A DNA stretch of 64,000 bases, from contig JAWKRB010000006.1 of NCBI GenBank assembly GCA_041389885.1, positions 62,001-126,000 on the forward strand, in the 5' to 3' direction. This document shows, in pieces, positions 1 to 7,674 of this stretch; the first letter of the stretch is position 1; the number at the start of each line of letters is the position of its first letter. A program made the position numbers and the translations under genes. The DNA comes from JAWKRB01 sp041389885 (GTDB lineage: Bacteria; Myxococcota_A; Polyangia; Polyangiales; Ga0077539). Below the pieces are notes generated by a model. That model was not told the DNA's origin. It did no database searches and worked only from the letters and a program-made list of their open reading frames with translations.

Positions 1-21
1 GGTACGCGGTGGGGGTGACGC

Positions 22-474
22 TCAGACGAACGCGTCGGGGACCGGCGGCGCGCCGTAGCGCATCATCAGCGAGCCGCTCCCGGGGCGCGTCGGGCGGGTG
101 GGGTTGCCCGCGTCCTGCGGCGACGCGGCGCCCGCGTCGGCCACGGCGCCCGCGTCGGGCGCGGGGGGAGCCGGCGCGCCGTAGATGGCCGCGACGGTGC
201 CGGGGCCCTGAGGCGCCGCGACGGGCTCCGCGGGCGTCGGTGCGGGCTGTTGCGGCGGCGGCGGCGTCTGCGCGGGGGTCTGCGAGGTCGAGCACGCCGC
301 GACGGTCGTCGCGAAGGCGAAGAGCGCCGCGCGGGTCAGCCGCGCGCCCCCCGCGTCGGGGATCACCGGCAGCGCAGCGCCCGCGAGGTCGCTCGCGCAG
401 AACGGGCAGCTCGGCGCGTCGACGCGCACGTGACGCTGACACGCGGGGCAGGGGCTCAGGGAGGCAGTGGACAT
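22..474 (-). CDS. Small zinc-ribbon-like, Pro/Ala-rich protein
   Basis: A 150-residue protein of unknown function. The N-terminus carries two CPxC-type pairs (CPAC then CPFC about 14 residues later), which looks like a zinc ribbon. A hydrophobic stretch (LFAFATTVAAC) follows at about residues 50-62, then a long Pro/Ala/Asp-rich tail typical of myxobacterial envelope proteins. The start is chosen at MSTASL because AAGGAGA lies 6-7 bases upstream; an upstream in-frame ATG ten codons earlier would swallow this ribosome binding site. It is the first gene in the window and points the same way as the DUF255 gene behind it. The Cys after the hydrophobic stretch could be a lipobox, but the ribbon in front of it argues against a plain lipoprotein. 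Confidence 0.72.
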   Translation of the reverse strand: MSTASLSPCPACQRHVRVDAPSCPFCASDLAGAALPVIPDAGGARLTRAALFAFATTVAACSTSQTPAQTPPPPQQPAPTPAEPVAAPQGPGTVAAIYGAPAPPAPDAGAVADAGAASPQDAGNPTRPTRPGSGSLMMRYGAPPVPDAFV

Positions 475-523
475 CGCGATCTCCTTCTTCAACCGACGAC
501 TCAACGCGAGAGGCTCCGCGGCG

Positions 524-2641
524 TCAAGCGCTCGTGACGGCCGGAGCGAGCACCGCGCGCAGGGTCTCTCCGAGCGCCTCGGGGCTGCGCGCGGGCATTT
601 CGCACGCGTCGCCGCGGCACACGTAGGCCACGGCGGCGCCCTGCGCGCCCGCGGTGCGGTACGCCAGCAGCGCCGGGTCGACGCCCGCCGCGACGCCCGC
701 CGCCTCGTCCCTCGCCCACACGAGGAGCCGGTGCGGCATCGGGAGCGCGCGGGCGACGCGCATCATCGCCGCGGGGTCGTCGCCGACCACGATCACCTCG
801 ACGCACCCGCGGGCGGCCCGGTCGGCCGCGAGGAGCGTCGAAGACCTCGCCATGGGCTGCCGCCGCGCCGCGCCGCCGTAACGACGAACCCCTTGCTGCG
901 CAGCGCGTTGCACGCGCTCGTCCCCGGTGATCACCCCGAGCCGGAGCAGCGCGTCGAGGCACAGCCCCACGCCGCTGGGGAGGGCGCCGTCGAGGGTGGG
1001 CTCGACGCGGTGGAGCACCACCTCGGCGTCGACGGCGGTGAGGTAGAGCGCGCCAGACTCCGCCTCGAAGAAGCGCGCGAGGATGGCGTCGCAGAGGTCG
1101 CGCGCGAAGCGCAGGAAGCGCGGCTCGAAGGTCGCCTCGAACACGTCGAGGGCGGCGCCCGCGAGGCCCGCGTAGTCGTCGAGAAAGCCCTCTCCGTAGG
1201 CCGCTCCGCCGCGCACCGCGTGGGCGAGGCGGCCGTCGCGCCACGCGAGGCGCATCCACGCGTCGAGGGCCGTCGTCGCGAGGTCGACGAGGCGGGGGCG
1301 ACCCAGGGTGGCGCCCGCGTCGGCGAGCGCGCCGAGGGTGAGGGCGTTCCACGACGCGAGGCACTTGTCGTCGGTGGCGGGGGCGGCGCGCGCGCTGCGG
1401 TGCTCGAAGAGCCGGGGCGCGCCTCGGGCGACGGCCTCGCGGAGCGCCTCGGGCGAGAGGCCCAGCTCGGCGGCGACCTCGACCTCTCCCCGCGGCGTTC
1501 GGAGCACGCTGCGCGTGGCGTCGAAGCTCCCCTCGGGCTTCACGTCGAACCACGCGCAGAGGGCGCGCGCGTCGTCGGCGCCCGCGGCCTCGGCGATCTG
1601 CGCGGGGGTCCACACGAAGAAGCGCCCCTCCTCGCCCTCGCTGTCGGCGTCTTGCGCGCTGAAGAACAGCCCCTCGGGCGAGCGCATCTCCCGCTCGAGC
1701 CACGCCGCCAGGGCGTCGACCTCGGCCTCGCAGCGCGCGGGGGAGAAGCGCGCGGAGCCGCCCTGCGCCGCGCGCCAGGCCCTCACGAAGAGCCGCAGGA
1801 GCAGGGCGTTGTCGTACAGCATCTTCTCGAAGTGGGGCACGCGCCACGCGGCGTCGGTGCTGTAGCGGGCGAAGCCGCCGCCCAGGTGGTCGCGAATTCC
1901 CCCGCGAGACATCGCGTCGAGCGCGTGGTCCGCGGCGGCGCCCGCGCGCGCGCCGGCGGGGAGGCCGAGGGCCGAGGCGGCGAGGAGCAGCTCGTGGGCG
2001 AGGGTGTTGGGGAACTTCGGACGTCCGCCGAAGCCGCCGTGCTCGGGGTCGACGCGCGCGAGGAGCGCCTCGGCGGCCCCGTCGAGCCACGCGGTCGACG
2101 GGGCCTCGGGGTCGGCGTCGACGCGTGCGGCGTCGGCGAGGGCGCGGGAGAGCTCGACGCCCTGGGCGCGCACGTCGTCGCGGCGGTCGCGCCACACCTC
2201 GGTGACGCGGGCGAGCACCTCCTTGAACGACGGCAGCCCGTGGCGCGGTCGGTCGGGAAAATACGTGCCGCCCAGGAAGGGCTCGCGCGTCGGGGTGAGG
2301 AACATCGACAGCGGCCATCCCCCCGCCCGCTGCATCAAGATCTGGTACGCGAGCTGGTAGGCGTGGTCGACGTCGGGGCGCTCCTCTCGGTCGACCTTCA
2401 CCGCGATGAACCCCGCGGAGAGCGCCTCGGCCACCTCGGGGTCGTCGAAGCTCTCGCGCTCCATCACGTGGCACCAGTGGCACGCGCTGTACCCCACCGA
2501 CAGGAACACCGGCTTGTCTTCGGCGGCGGCGCGCGCGAAGGCCTCGTCGCACCAGGGCCACCAGTCGACGGGGTTGCGCGCGTGCTGCAGGAGGTAGGGC
2601 GAGCGCTCGGCGCCGAGACGGTTCGTCCCTCGTGCGCTCAT
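524..2641 (-). CDS. DUF255 / YyaL-family thioredoxin-domain protein
   Basis: A 705-residue member of the DUF255 (YyaL, human SPATA20-like) family: an N-terminal thioredoxin-fold domain followed by an (alpha/alpha)6-barrel-like region. The signature is clear: SPYLLQHARNPVDWWPW at the start, then the Cys54-His-Trp-Cys57 redox-type motif, then the conserved KVDREERPDVD and GGWPLSMFLTP blocks. Length matches the usual 650-700 residues. The start codon overlaps the stop of the upstream heavy-metal-associated gene (ATGA), so the two are probably translationally coupled. The precise biochemical role of the family is not settled; a cytoplasmic redox or sugar-binding role is inference. The frame is intact throughout. 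Confidence 0.93.
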   Translation of the reverse strand: MSARGTNRLGAERSPYLLQHARNPVDWWPWCDEAFARAAAEDKPVFLSVGYSACHWCHVMERESFDDPEVAEALSAGFIAVKVDREERPDVDHAYQLAYQILMQRAGGWPLSMFLTPTREPFLGGTYFPDRPRHGLPSFKEVLARVTEVWRDRRDDVRAQGVELSRALADAARVDADPEAPSTAWLDGAAEALLARVDPEHGGFGGRPKFPNTLAHELLLAASALGLPAGARAGAAADHALDAMSRGGIRDHLGGGFARYSTDAAWRVPHFEKMLYDNALLLRLFVRAWRAAQGGSARFSPARCEAEVDALAAWLEREMRSPEGLFFSAQDADSEGEEGRFFVWTPAQIAEAAGADDARALCAWFDVKPEGSFDATRSVLRTPRGEVEVAAELGLSPEALREAVARGAPRLFEHRSARAAPATDDKCLASWNALTLGALADAGATLGRPRLVDLATTALDAWMRLAWRDGRLAHAVRGGAAYGEGFLDDYAGLAGAALDVFEATFEPRFLRFARDLCDAILARFFEAESGALYLTAVDAEVVLHRVEPTLDGALPSGVGLCLDALLRLGVITGDERVQRAAQQGVRRYGGAARRQPMARSSTLLAADRAARGCVEVIVVGDDPAAMMRVARALPMPHRLLVWARDEAAGVAAGVDPALLAYRTAGAQGAAVAYVCRGDACEMPARSPEALGETLRAVLAPAVTSA

Positions 2642-2871
2642 GCGCCGGTCGGGGTCTCGGCGTCGCGGTGAACCGCCTGGAGCTCGAAGCCCGCTCCCTC
2701 GACGACCTCGCGGAGGCTCGCCTCGGTGACGCTCGCGTCGCCGCGCACGGTGGCGGCGCCCAGGGTGACCTCGTCGACCTCCGCGCCGCGGAGGCTCCCG
2801 AGGGCGTTGCGCACCGCGTTGACGCAGCCGCCGCAGGTCATCCCGTCGATCTTGAGGGTGTATCGGTTCAT
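2638..2871 (-). CDS. Heavy-metal-associated (HMA) domain protein, CopZ-like
   Basis: A 77-residue single HMA domain (ferredoxin-like fold), the size of a copper chaperone. It shows the metal-binding loop GMTCGGC with Cys13 and Cys16 and the usual ending of the fold (VVEGAGFEL). Such proteins carry Cu(I), or other soft metals, to P-type ATPases or regulators; no such ATPase is in this window. The chosen start gives a domain that begins directly at its first strand. An in-frame ATG four codons upstream (2883) is possible. The stop overlaps the start of the DUF255 protein, so the pair shares a transcript. Confidence 0.85.
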   Translation of the reverse strand: MNRYTLKIDGMTCGGCVNAVRNALGSLRGAEVDEVTLGAATVRGDASVTEASLREVVEGAGFELQAVHRDAETPTGA

Positions 2872-2953
2872 GGGCGGATTCATACCACCGCGCGCACTTG
2901 ACGCGCGCCGTCGGGGGGCGAGAGTCTCCGCGACGCAAGAGGGAAGCACCGAC

Positions 2954-3142
2954 ATGGCCGACACGAGCAAGCCCGACATCAAGCCTGTGGATTATTGGGT
3001 TCTGAAGAACCTGGAGAAGTTCGATCGCCTCCGGCAGGGGAAGTTCTCGACGCCGAAGCCGGGCACGATCCTGGATCCAGAGAAGACGGCGCGGGATCTC
3101 GGGTACGAAGACCCCGCGTACCGTGAGCGCATGGGGCGCTGA
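2954..3142 (+). CDS. Small hypothetical protein (62 aa)
   Basis: A 62-residue, charged, soluble protein. It has a non-shadow amino-acid composition (Lys, Asp, Tyr, Trp, Glu) and visibly lower GC than its flanks, and it stands alone facing away from the HMA gene. The sequence reads VDYWVLKNLEKFDRLRQGKF and ends in YEDPAYRERMGR; I recognise no domain. No signal peptide or membrane segment is visible. A purine-rich GAGGGAAG lies upstream as a possible, rather distant ribosome binding site. Confidence 0.65.
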   Translation: MADTSKPDIKPVDYWVLKNLEKFDRLRQGKFSTPKPGTILDPEKTARDLGYEDPAYRERMGR

Positions 3143-3155
3143 CGCCCCGGGCGAT

Positions 3156-3395
3156 TCAGGTGGGATTGTCCTTGTGCCAGTTGTACCCGTGCTGCTGAGC
3201 GATCAGCGCGCGGGTGCCGTCACCGACCATCCCGTCGACGGTGTAGCCGAAGGACTTCTGCAGGTGGCGCACGGCGCCCTCGGTGCCGTCACCGAACACG
3301 CCGTCGGTGTCGAGCCCGTAGCCGAATCGATTGAGATCGACCTGGAGGGCCTTCACGTCTTCCCCACGAGAACCCTTCTTCAGAACGCTGCTCAT
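3156..3395 (-). CDS. Peptidoglycan-binding (PGBD) domain protein
   Basis: A 79-residue protein made of one PG_binding_1 (PF01471-type) domain. The signature is the run LKKGSRGEDVKALQVDLN, then DGVFGDGTEGAVRHLQ and the terminal VDGMVGDGTRALI, which is the three-helix repeat that binds cell-wall peptide. No signal peptide is present, and there is no attached catalytic domain. It could be a tail- or effector-type accessory protein, or simply a cytoplasmic stand-alone domain. The start is placed at MSSVLKKG because the domain begins there; GAGAGGA lies upstream. It converges with the 62-residue gene across a 13-bp gap. Confidence 0.82.
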   Translation of the reverse strand: MSSVLKKGSRGEDVKALQVDLNRFGYGLDTDGVFGDGTEGAVRHLQKSFGYTVDGMVGDGTRALIAQQHGYNWHKDNPT

Positions 3396-3504
3396 AGTCG
3401 AATCATCCTCTCCCCGCGCGATGGATTTCGCACTCCGGGGGCGCGGATCATCCTCACCATCGGCGCTCCAGGTCAATCCCGTAGGCGAGCGGGACCGCCT
3501 CGGC

Positions 3505-4026
3505 TCACCTCCTCGCGCTGATCTCTGACGGTTCTGTCGGCTCGTGCTCCGCGGCGTCGGCCGCCTCGGGCGCGGGCTCGACCCGGAGTCCGTCCGCGCG
3601 CGTCGCCTCGGCGATGCGCTGTCGCCACTCGTCGACGAGCGCCGGGGGCGGACCTCGGAGCGCGCTGAGCGCGTCGAGCGCGAGGGCGATCCCCCAGGCG
3701 ATGAGGGGAAAGTGGAACCAGGGGTCGTCGGGCGGCGTGGCGCGGTCGATCACGAAGAGCAGCGCGTTCACCACCACGAAGGCGATGGCGTGGTTGGTCA
3801 CGGCCCGCCGACGGTGCGCGCGCCAGCGGAGGGTGAGGCCCTCGAGGTCGTCTCCGCGGTCGGCCTCGCGAATCGCGGCGTCGATGTCGGCCTCGGCGAG
3901 ACCGACGCCCCGCGCCGCCTCGAGCAGCTCGGCGCGCGTGAGCCCGCCCGCGCCGCGCTGACGCTCCAGGGCGCGGCGGAGGATCGCCTCGACCTCCTCC
4001 TCGGAGAATCGACGCTCGGCGGTCAC
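3505..4026 (-). CDS. 2TM-domain protein
   Basis: A 173-residue protein with an N-terminal charged helical region (FSEEEVEAILRRALE, about residues 5-60, SHOCT/DUF1707-like in feel) and then a 2TM-type module. The module has two hydrophobic segments (AIAFVVVNALLFVID and FHFPLIAWGIALALDAL) separated by a short Asp/Pro turn, as in the 2TM (PF13239) family. The tail is acidic and Pro-rich. It starts at GTG within a GTGA overlap with the stop of the preceding hydrolase gene, so the two are coupled. Function unknown; an inner-membrane protein is likely. Confidence 0.8.
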   Translation of the reverse strand: MTAERRFSEEEVEAILRRALERQRGAGGLTRAELLEAARGVGLAEADIDAAIREADRGDDLEGLTLRWRAHRRRAVTNHAIAFVVVNALLFVIDRATPPDDPWFHFPLIAWGIALALDALSALRGPPPALVDEWRQRIAEATRADGLRVEPAPEAADAAEHEPTEPSEISARR

Positions 4027-4979
4027 GGACCCGCGACCGCGCTCGACAGCGCGACCCGGTCGATCCAGTCGAGGAGGTCGCGGGTCACCTCGTCGCGGTT
4101 GGTCTCGTTGAGCAGCTCGTGCCGGGCGCCCGGGTAGACCTTCCACGTGAAGCGTCGAAGCCCCGCGCGGTTGTACTCCGCCACCAGGCGCTCGAAGAAT
4201 TTCAGCCCGCCCACCACCGGGTCGGCCTCCCCGGCGATCAGGTAGATCGGGAGGTCCTTGGGCACGCGCGCCTGGTTCGCGGGGTCGGCGAGCTTCCAGA
4301 GCGCGTCGAGGAGGTCGATCCACCCCTGCGCGCTGAGCTTGAAGCCGCAGCGCGGGTCGGCGATGTACGCGTCGACCTCGGCCGGGTCGCGGGACAGCCA
4401 GTCGAAGGGCGTGCGCGCGGGCTTGAAGGCGCGGTTGAAGTTCCCGAAGCTCATGGCGTCGAGGAGCGTCGACGGCGTGCCCGCGCCGATGCGCAGTCGC
4501 TCCAGCCGCGCGACCACGCGACCGATGGGGGCGAGGGGGTTGCTCCGCCCCGAGATCGACGCGCTCAGGATCACCCCCGCGAAATCTCCGCCCCGCTCGA
4601 AGGCCACCTGCTGCGCGGTGAACGAGCCCATGCTGTGACCGAAGAACACCACCGGGAGCCCGGGGTGCTCCGAGGCCGCGCGCTCGGTGACGCGACCGAG
4701 GTCGTCGATCAGCTTTCTCCAGCCGTCGCGCGGAGCGAAGACGCCCACCTCGGCGTCGGTGCGCGCGGTCTTCCCGTGGCCCCGGTGGTCGTCGGCGTAC
4801 ACCACGAGTCCCCGGGCCGTCGCCGCCTCGGCGAAGCGCCGGTAGCGCGCGGCGTGCTCGGCGAGGCCGTGCGAGACCTGCAACACGCCCCGAGCCTCCA
4901 CGCCCTCGGGCGGCGACCATCGGTACACCTGGAGCTCGATGCCGTCGTCCGATGGGATGCTGAACCGCGTCTCCTGCAT
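4023..4979 (-). CDS. Alpha/beta hydrolase, monoacylglycerol lipase-like
   Basis: A 318-residue serine hydrolase of the Hydrolase_4 / monoglyceride lipase type. Visible features are the oxyanion-side motif VSHGLAEHAARY, the DDHRGHGK loop, the nucleophile elbow GHSMG with Ser116, an Asp in IAGEADPVVGG and a His in PGARHELLNE, giving a complete Ser-Asp-His triad. It would hydrolyse acylglycerols or related esters in the cytoplasm. The start at MQETRF fits the family N-terminus. The stop overlaps the start of the 2TM protein, which suggests an association with membrane lipid, but that is inference. Confidence 0.9.
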   Translation of the reverse strand: MQETRFSIPSDDGIELQVYRWSPPEGVEARGVLQVSHGLAEHAARYRRFAEAATARGLVVYADDHRGHGKTARTDAEVGVFAPRDGWRKLIDDLGRVTERAASEHPGLPVVFFGHSMGSFTAQQVAFERGGDFAGVILSASISGRSNPLAPIGRVVARLERLRIGAGTPSTLLDAMSFGNFNRAFKPARTPFDWLSRDPAEVDAYIADPRCGFKLSAQGWIDLLDALWKLADPANQARVPKDLPIYLIAGEADPVVGGLKFFERLVAEYNRAGLRRFTWKVYPGARHELLNETNRDEVTRDLLDWIDRVALSSAVAGP

Positions 4980-5074
4980 GGCCCGCGACGCTACCACCCG
5001 AAGGGCCCGCGGCGAACGCCACAAGGGCGCCTCTTGCGACGCGGCGCGCCTCGTGGTTCCTGCCGCTCAACGCC

Positions 5075-5713
5075 GTGATCGACATCGCCCGCATCCTCAC
5101 CGCCGCGCACCTGGGGCTCAGCGCCACCGCCGCGCTCCTGCTCACCGCCATCGCCCTCGCCGCGGACGGCCGCCGCCGGGCCCTCGCCGCCGCCCTGGTC
5201 TTCGTGTCGGGCGCGCTCGGGGTCACGCTGAGCGTGGTGCGCATGGGCGCCCGCGCGGCCACCGCCCTCGACGGCCTCGCCCTCGCGGCGGCGCTCTCTT
5301 GCGCGCTCCTCGCGCCGGGCGTGCGGAGCTGGGTCTCGCGGCTCCCTCCGGCGGCCCTCGCGGCGGTCGGCGTGCTGCGCCTCGCGGGCCTCGACGCCCT
5401 CGCGGCCTCGCACGCGGGGTGGCTCCCCGTGGGCGCGGCGCGCGCCTTCGCGGCCATCGAGGGGGGCGCCGCGGCGCTGGCCGTGGCGGCGGCGCTGCTC
5501 GCGGCGCGCAACCCCCGCGCGGCGCGCTGGGTGCTCGCGGCGTCGGTCGTGAGCGCGGCGGCCACCGCGACCCTCGCGCTCCGCGGCGCGCGCCCGCTGC
5601 CCGGCTTCGTGGCGCTGTACGTGGGACCTTTGCTCGGGCTCTGCGCGCTCGCCTCGGTCGCCGCGATCGCCGCGCTCGCCGGGGCGAAGACCGACGCGTC
5701 GGCGCGGGCCTGA
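5075..5713 (+). CDS. Polytopic membrane protein, unknown function
   Basis: A 212-residue very hydrophobic protein with about six or seven membrane helices (for example LSATAALLLTAIALA, AALVFVSGALGVTLSVV, and a final PLLGLCALASVAAIAALAG). Arg/Asp loops lie between helices. It begins with GTG and lies divergently from the monoacylglycerol-lipase-like gene. No ribosome binding site stands out and I do not recognise the family. The frame is kept because the opposite-strand readings of the same stretch are Arg/Pro-rich shadows while this one has proper helix periodicity. Confidence 0.6.
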   Translation: MIDIARILTAAHLGLSATAALLLTAIALAADGRRRALAAALVFVSGALGVTLSVVRMGARAATALDGLALAAALSCALLAPGVRSWVSRLPPAALAAVGVLRLAGLDALAASHAGWLPVGAARAFAAIEGGAAALAVAAALLAARNPRAARWVLAASVVSAAATATLALRGARPLPGFVALYVGPLLGLCALASVAAIAALAGAKTDASARA

Positions 5714-5846
5714 CCACACCCCCTCCCATCGCCGCCCATGGGCGCTCGCTGGCCACATCGGCGCACGAACAATTGCGAGAAGTCCCTAGAACAGAGGCGT
5801 TGTGGCGGGTCTACGGCCGCCGCAAGCTCAGCGTCGGAGGTTCGAG

Positions 5847-6311
5847 ATGAAGTCATCGACGCTCATGGCCCTCAGCGCTCTGCTCCTCGCGGTGTCGGCG
5901 GGCGCGCACGTCGGTGCGGCAGACCCGACGCCCGAATCCCTCCGCCGGGCGACGGTCACGCGCCTTCGCCTCCCCGCGCCGCGCGCGGCCTCTGTCGAGC
6001 GGGTGCTCACCGCCGAGCGCGTCACGCAGAAGGAGCCCGCGAGCGCCGAGCGTCAGAGCGATCACCACTACCGCGTGACCCTCCCCGCGGGGTGCTCGCG
6101 GCTGGTGGCGGTGGGCGACGGCTCGGTGCGCGACCTCGCCTTCGAGGTGCGGGGGCCTCGCACGATGCGCATGCGGCAAGACGCCGCCCGCGGGGCCATC
6201 GAGGCGGTGTCGGTCTGCGGCGCGGGCGAGGCGAGCTACGAGGTGGTGGTCTCGGCGAAGGGCGCGCAGGCGATCCCGAGCCTGGAGCTGCGCGTGCGCT
6301 CGCCGGGCTGA
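5847..6311 (+). CDS. Small secreted protein, unknown function
   Basis: A 154-residue protein with a Sec-type signal peptide (MKSSTLMALSALLLAVSAGAHVGAA, cleavage near residue 25) and a mature beta-rich domain with two Cys (LPAGCSRLVAVGDGSV and VSVCGAGEA). The domain resembles the short C2-like or carbohydrate-binding-like modules common in myxobacteria, but I cannot name it. The start is supported by GGAGG 7-11 bases upstream. It is convergent with the TetR gene. Confidence 0.78.
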   Translation: MKSSTLMALSALLLAVSAGAHVGAADPTPESLRRATVTRLRLPAPRAASVERVLTAERVTQKEPASAERQSDHHYRVTLPAGCSRLVAVGDGSVRDLAFEVRGPRTMRMRQDAARGAIEAVSVCGAGEASYEVVVSAKGAQAIPSLELRVRSPG

Positions 6312-6323
6312 GCGCGGGAGGGT

Positions 6324-6917
6324 TCAGGGGGGCGGGGCGGCGGCGCGCGGGGGCAGGGCGTCGAGCCACGCGGCGAGCCGCAGCAGGATCTCCTCGGTCC
6401 TCGCGCCGCCGGGCTGGCCTCCGAAGATGAGCTGGTGGAGGCCGAGGCCCCACAGCAACGCGAGCACGATGTCGACGTCGACGTCGTCGAGGGAGCGTCC
6501 CATCGAGACGGCCACGGTGCCCCGCAAGAACCCGCTGTTCTCACGGAGGACCTTCTGGAGCTCGGGGTCGTCCTCGGCCTCGACGAGCAACCCGAGGAGC
6601 ATGCGCGTGCGCGCGCGATCTTCGAGCAGCGGGCGCAGCATCGCGAGCACCCGGCTCCGCGTCGACTGGTCGCGCACCACGCCGAGCGAATCCCCATAGA
6701 GCCCCCGAAGCTGCTCCAGGACCACCGCGAGCGAGTGCCGCCCCACCGCCACCAGCAGGTCGGTGCGGCGCGGGAAGTAATAGGTCAGGTGGCTCTGGAG
6801 CACCCCCGCGCCCCGGGCCACCCGCACCCCGCTCAGCGCCTTGATGCCGCCCTCGCGCAGCAGGCGCACCCCGGCATCCAGAATCCGCTCTCGAACGCCT
6901 TCGGGGTCACGGCTCAT
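6324..6917 (-). CDS. TetR-family transcriptional regulator
   Basis: A 197-residue regulator with an N-terminal TetR helix-turn-helix at about residues 8-55. Typical elements are RERILDAGVRLLREGG and the recognition-helix end SHLTYYFPRRTDLLVAVG. The C-terminal ligand domain is not assignable. It is divergent from a lipoprotein gene, and the gap holds a 14-bp inverted repeat just before that gene's ATG, so local repression of the lipoprotein and monooxygenase genes is a reasonable guess. The start at MSRDPEG is preferred over an ATG 13 codons upstream because the HTH begins immediately after it. Confidence 0.9.
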   Translation of the reverse strand: MSRDPEGVRERILDAGVRLLREGGIKALSGVRVARGAGVLQSHLTYYFPRRTDLLVAVGRHSLAVVLEQLRGLYGDSLGVVRDQSTRSRVLAMLRPLLEDRARTRMLLGLLVEAEDDPELQKVLRENSGFLRGTVAVSMGRSLDDVDVDIVLALLWGLGLHQLIFGGQPGGARTEEILLRLAAWLDALPPRAAAPPP

Positions 6918-7004
6918 CGCCCGGCACTCTATCACCCCAAGGGACCGCGACTTCACCGCCGCACCCCGCGCGCACGCGGTTCGCGTGACAGCGCACGGCT
7001 TTCT

Positions 7005-7018
7005 TGGTAGCTCTACCA
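7005..7018. promoter_or_regulatory. Inverted repeat TGGTAG-CT-CTACCA, possible TetR operator
   Basis: A perfect 6-bp inverted repeat with a 2-bp centre ends two bases before the ATG of the lipoprotein gene and lies in the gap divergent from tetR. The right arm merges with the weak ribosome binding site (CCAGG), so either a repressor or an mRNA hairpin would block translation initiation. The operator call is inference from position. Confidence 0.4.
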
Positions 7019-7020
7019 GG

Positions 7021-7656
7021 ATGCTGCGACCTCGGTTCTCTCATGCGCTGGTTCTGGTCCTCGCGGGCTGCGGGTCGTCGTCGAGCGACGACGCCGCGGT
7101 GACGACCGACGCGACGACCCTCGACGCGTCGAGCGACGTGGGCGAGGTCGACGCGGGGGCGTGCGTGCTGACGCCGCCGTCGGCGACGCTGCCGATGGTC
7201 GACGGCGGGGTGATCATCGAGGGCGGCGACGCGGGCGCGCTGCCGACGCCGTCGGGGGGTGATCCTACGGGGCGTTGGCTCATCGACGACGCGACGCTGT
7301 ACCTCCCGGCCGCGGCGCAGGGGCAGGTCGACCCGTCGATGTCATGGGTGCGCGGTACGGGCTGGGCGACGCTCGAGGGCGGCGCGTATCAGCTCTCGAC
7401 CGACCTCGGGTTTCGCGTCGAGTCGGTGGTGGGAGGGCTCACCCGCGGGGTGGTCCTCGGCGGGCGCGGTCGATACGAGGTGCGGGGCACCGAGCTCGCG
7501 CTCACGCCCGAGTGCACGACGTCGCCTGCGGCGGCGGGGTCTCTGGGCGCCTTTCGCTTCTCCCGCGACGCGCCCGACCGCGGCCGTCTGTTCATCGAGG
7601 TGTCCGGCATGGCGGGCCGGCTCAACCTCGTCTTTCGTCTTCAGCGCGCGCAGTAG
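7021..7656 (+). CDS. Lipoprotein, unknown function
   Basis: A 211-residue lipoprotein. It has a short signal with lipobox LVLAGC at about residues 12-17, then a Ser/Asp/Ala-rich linker, then a beta-rich domain of about 140 residues. The domain contains TGRWLIDDATLYLP and ends RLFIEVSGMAGRLNLVFRLQ, which feels like a lipocalin-like or META-like barrel. It is followed after 18 bp by the copper-monooxygenase-like gene, so the two probably form one transcript. No named family recognised. Confidence 0.82.
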   Translation: MLRPRFSHALVLVLAGCGSSSSDDAAVTTDATTLDASSDVGEVDAGACVLTPPSATLPMVDGGVIIEGGDAGALPTPSGGDPTGRWLIDDATLYLPAAAQGQVDPSMSWVRGTGWATLEGGAYQLSTDLGFRVESVVGGLTRGVVLGGRGRYEVRGTELALTPECTTSPAAAGSLGAFRFSRDAPDRGRLFIEVSGMAGRLNLVFRLQRAQ

Positions 7657-7674
7657 TTCTCAGGAGGACCCACG

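Noticed and set aside
467..2671. A 734-codon plus-strand frame opposite the DUF255 gene
   Set aside because: Shadow caused by high GC at third codon positions; the minus strand carries conserved DUF255 motifs throughout.
4939..5850. Plus-strand 303-codon frame spanning the 212-aa membrane protein region
   Set aside because: Almost entirely Arg/Ala/Gly/Pro shadow; the GTG frame from 5075 has membrane-helix periodicity instead.
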